8,270 bases of DNA from an uncultured Candidatus Saccharibacteria bacterium (GTDB taxonomy: Bacteria; Patescibacteriota; Saccharimonadia; Saccharimonadales; Saccharimonadaceae). How positions within the stretch are numbered: the stretch's first letter is position 1; each line of letters begins with the position of its first letter. The notes beneath the pieces were generated by a model that was not told the origin of the DNA, ran no database searches, and saw only the letters and a list, made by a program, of their open reading frames with translations. The translations under genes were made by a program, and so were the position numbers. Shown here piece by piece: positions 6,261-8,270 of the stretch. Location: positions 1-8,270 of the forward strand of contig CAMHRH010000036.1 of assembly GCA_946187605.1 (NCBI GenBank), read 5' to 3'.

Positions 6261-6285
6261 CGCTATCTATAAAACCTGTTATAAT
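6258..6285 (+). promoter_or_regulatory. Promoter of hppA
   Basis: TGT then TATAAT (6280-6285) makes an extended, consensus -10. A partial -35, TTGCGC (6258-6263), lies 16 bases upstream. Start of transcription is expected near 6292, leaving a leader of about 70 bases before the ATG at 6363. This is the only gene-start promoter here with a real 5' leader. Confidence 0.65.
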
Positions 6286-6346
6286 CCTAATCACATACTA
6301 GAAGGGCGGTATGTTTTTTGAAGTCCCTTTTTTGATCTTTTACAAC

Positions 6347-6353
6347 AAGGAGG
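6347..6353 (+). promoter_or_regulatory. Strong Shine-Dalgarno site of hppA
   Basis: AAGGAGG is a near-perfect match to the 16S rRNA tail and sits nine bases before the ATG at 6363. It fixes the hppA start and suggests high translation, as expected for an abundant membrane pump. Confidence 0.88.
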
Positions 6354-6362
6354 TTACAAACT

Positions 6363-8270
6363 ATGTTGTATCTTGCAGTAATTGCAGTATCAGCACTCGC
6401 CTTTGCCTACATTGCCTACAATTACTCCCGTCTGGTTAAGATGGAAGAGGGCACAGATGACATGGCTGAACTTGCAGGCATCATCCGTCGCGGCGCTCGC
6501 ACTTTCATGCGCGCCGAATACCGCATCATTGTTCCCGTTATCGTCATCGTAGCGCTGATTTTCTCGTGTTTTATCGAAAAGACCAGCGGACTCACCTTTA
6601 TCCTGGGCGCCACTATGAGTAGCTGTGCATGCATTATCGGCATGCGTAGCGCCACCTACGCCAATGTTCGCACGACCAATACCGCGCTAAAGACAAAGGA
6701 CGTTGGTGCCACCACTCAAACCGCACTCCGTGGCGGCAGTATCAGCGGCCTCGCCGTACCGGCATTTGGTATCTTCGGCCTGATGATAATCTTTCTTATC
6801 ACGGGCGGCATAAAGCCAGAAGCAACTAGTAGTGGGCTATTGCTTGACTTTACTTGTAATCCCACTACCATGCAGTTAACCACTTACTCACTAGGCTGCT
6901 CGCTCGTCGCAATGTTCAATCGTATCGCAGGCGGCAACTACACGAAAGCGGCCGACATCTCGGCCGACATCGTTGCTAAAGTTAGAAACGATCTCCCCGA
7001 AGACGACTCGCGCATGCCAAATACTGTCGCCGATTTTATTGGCGACAACGTAAACGATATTGCAGGAAACTGCAGTGATCTACTGGAGAGCTTTGTCGCT
7101 ACCGTAGTCGCCGGCATTCTCATTTCCAACTTCATCGGCTCATCTGGCGCAAGCAAAACGCTCGTAGCAGCCGCAGGCAACTTCCCGATAGTGCTAGCCG
7201 GGATTGGCTTATTTGCTAGCCTGGTCGGCATCATATTCGCGCTCGCACACAGGGCCAGCAGCAACCCATCCCGCGAACTCGACGTTGCTACCTATATTTC
7301 CGCCGGTATCGTAATTATTGGCAGCTTCGTTGCTACAAAGTATCTGTTCAGTAACGCTGGCGACTACGACAGCTTCAAAGCCGATTGGTTCTCGCCATGG
7401 ATTGCTAGCGTACTCGGAATCATTAGCGGCGTCGCAATCGGCAAAATTACCGAATACTACACATCAACCGAACATAAGCCAGTCAAAGATCTCGCCAAAA
7501 TGGCAATCGAAGGTGAAGCTTTCGTAGTTACAAAAGGCGACGCAATTGGCTCACGTTCATGTCTTTTGCCCATAGGAGCTATTTGCCTCGCACTCGTAAT
7601 TTCGGGCGCAATCTGTGGCATCTATGGTATCGCAATTGCCGCACTTGGCATGCTTAGCTTTGTCGGCACAACCGTAAGTATTGACGCATTTGGACCTATT
7701 GCCGACAACGCTGGCGGCATCGCTGAGAGTTGTCATCTTCCCGAAGAAATCCGCACAATCACCGACAAACTCGACGCCGTCGGCAACACAACTGCCGCTA
7801 TCGGAAAAGGCTTCGCAATCGGTTCCGCAGCTTTCGCGACCGTCAGCCTAATCTTCGCTTATGTTGGCAGCTATACGGCCGGCACCCCGGCACTCAATAT
7901 TGCAGGCTATACAGTAATCGCTGGCGCTATCCTCGGTGGCGCACTCATCGAATATTTCAGCGCATTACTTACCGACCACACGATCGAATCAGCTTATTTA
8001 ATGGCAGAGGAAGGCGACCGCCAGTTGTCTATCCCAGGCGTTCTCGAAGGCGCCGTTAAGCCAGACTACGACAAGTGCATCAACATGGCCGCCCAGCAAG
8101 CGCTCAAAAAGATGCTTTTACCGTCACTTCTCGCACTATTCATTCCCGCGATCGGCGGCATTCTATTTGGCGCCGAATTCGTAGGCGGCATCTTAGTCGG
8201 AGCAACTATCGTAGCAATACCGCGCGCAGTATTCATGGGCAATTCTGGCGGCGCATTCGATAATGCAAAG
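6363..8270 (+). CDS. hppA: Membrane-bound K+-dependent-type pyrophosphatase, 3' end outside window
   Basis: The pump couples pyrophosphate hydrolysis to Na+ or H+ export across the membrane. The frame is open for 636 codons to the right edge; the family usually has about 650-720 residues, so the last loop and helix are missing. Substrate and metal ligands are present: GGNYTKAADI (190-199), Asp202, Lys206, PEDD (212-215), Asp224, Asp228, Asp232, then DLLES (239-243). Later come IDAFGPIADNAGGIAE (440-455), GNTTAAIGKG (474-483) and MGNSGGAFDNAK (625-636). Ala478 and Gly481 sit where K+-independent enzymes have Lys and Thr, so K+ dependence is predicted. Glu242 in DLLES is where Na+ pumps carry the gating Glu; plant H+ pumps carry it four residues later. 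Na+ transport is thus favoured but not proven. GDNVND and GNCSD differ from the usual GDNVGD and GMGAD. Confidence 0.95.
   Translation, partial: MLYLAVIAVSALAFAYIAYNYSRLVKMEEGTDDMAELAGIIRRGARTFMRAEYRIIVPVIVIVALIFSCFIEKTSGLTFILGATMSSCACIIGMRSATYANVRTTNTALKTKDVGATTQTALRGGSISGLAVPAFGIFGLMIIFLITGGIKPEATSSGLLLDFTCNPTTMQLTTYSLGCSLVAMFNRIAGGNYTKAADISADIVAKVRNDLPEDDSRMPNTVADFIGDNVNDIAGNCSDLLESFVATVVAGILISNFIGSSGASKTLVAAAGNFPIVLAGIGLFASLVGIIFALAHRASSNPSRELDVATYISAGIVIIGSFVATKYLFSNAGDYDSFKADWFSPWIASVLGIISGVAIGKITEYYTSTEHKPVKDLAKMAIEGEAFVVTKGDAIGSRSCLLPIGAICLALVISGAICGIYGIAIAALGMLSFVGTTVSIDAFGPIADNAGGIAESCHLPEEIRTITDKLDAVGNTTAAIGKGFAIGSAAFATVSLIFAYVGSYTAGTPALNIAGYTVIAGAILGGALIEYFSALLTDHTIESAYLMAEEGDRQLSIPGVLEGAVKPDYDKCINMAAQQALKKMLLPSLLALFIPAIGGILFGAEFVGGILVGATIVAIPRAVFMGNSGGAFDNAK

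Noticed and set aside
6311..6439. Possible 42-residue upstream open frame in the hppA leader
   Set aside because: The only purine-rich sequence is one base from its ATG, it overlaps hppA by 77 bases in another frame, and its sequence is explained by the leader and hppA itself.
1..8270. CRISPR array, tRNA or rRNA genes, insertion sequences
   Set aside because: No spaced direct repeats, cloverleaf-like segments, rRNA motifs or transposase frames were seen; almost all bases are accounted for by the six genes and short gaps.

Overview
The window carries six protein genes packed with very little spacing, and no RNA gene, transposon or CRISPR array. The gene set is GluRS, a membrane-tethered DUF3048 protein, a stand-alone HerA-like DUF853 ATPase, a membrane-bound pyrophosphatase and a membrane acyltransferase. 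The compactness, moderate GC, ordinary stop codons (TAA and TAG, no in-frame TGA) and short leaderless-looking promoters suggest a small-genome bacterium of the Candidate Phyla Radiation, most likely Saccharibacteria (TM7). That placement is an inference from gene content and style; no marker in the window proves it.

Layout: (1) 1-957, minus strand: an acyltransferase-3 family membrane protein, cut off by the left edge and visibly more AT-rich than the rest. (2) 958-998: a 41-bp divergent promoter region. (3) 999-2444: gltX, glutamyl-tRNA synthetase. (4) 2469-3788: a DUF3048 (YerB-like) protein with a charged cytoplasmic tail and one membrane anchor, followed after 12 bp by (5) 3801-4634, an extremely acidic, Ala/Glu-rich protein with no recognised family. 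An intrinsic terminator ends this run. (6) 4685-6184: a DUF853/HerA-like ATPase whose promoter abuts that terminator. (7) 6185-6362: a 178-bp regulatory gap with a forward promoter for the next gene, a strong leftward promoter, an inverted repeat between them and two leftward terminator-like hairpins. (8) 6363-8270: hppA, a K+-dependent-type membrane pyrophosphatase, cut off by the right edge.

Functionally the genes are mostly housekeeping: tRNA charging, DNA-motor ATPase, pyrophosphate-driven ion pumping and cell-surface modification. DUF3048 and the acidic protein form the one probable operon of unknown purpose. The most notable pattern is regulatory. Four of the six genes have a -10 box ending only 6-7 bp before the ATG and no Shine-Dalgarno sequence, which predicts leaderless mRNAs. 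The operon-internal gene and hppA instead carry clear Shine-Dalgarno sequences. I see no convincing new multi-gene system; the closest candidates are the DUF3048/acidic-protein pair and the divergent promoter region upstream of hppA.
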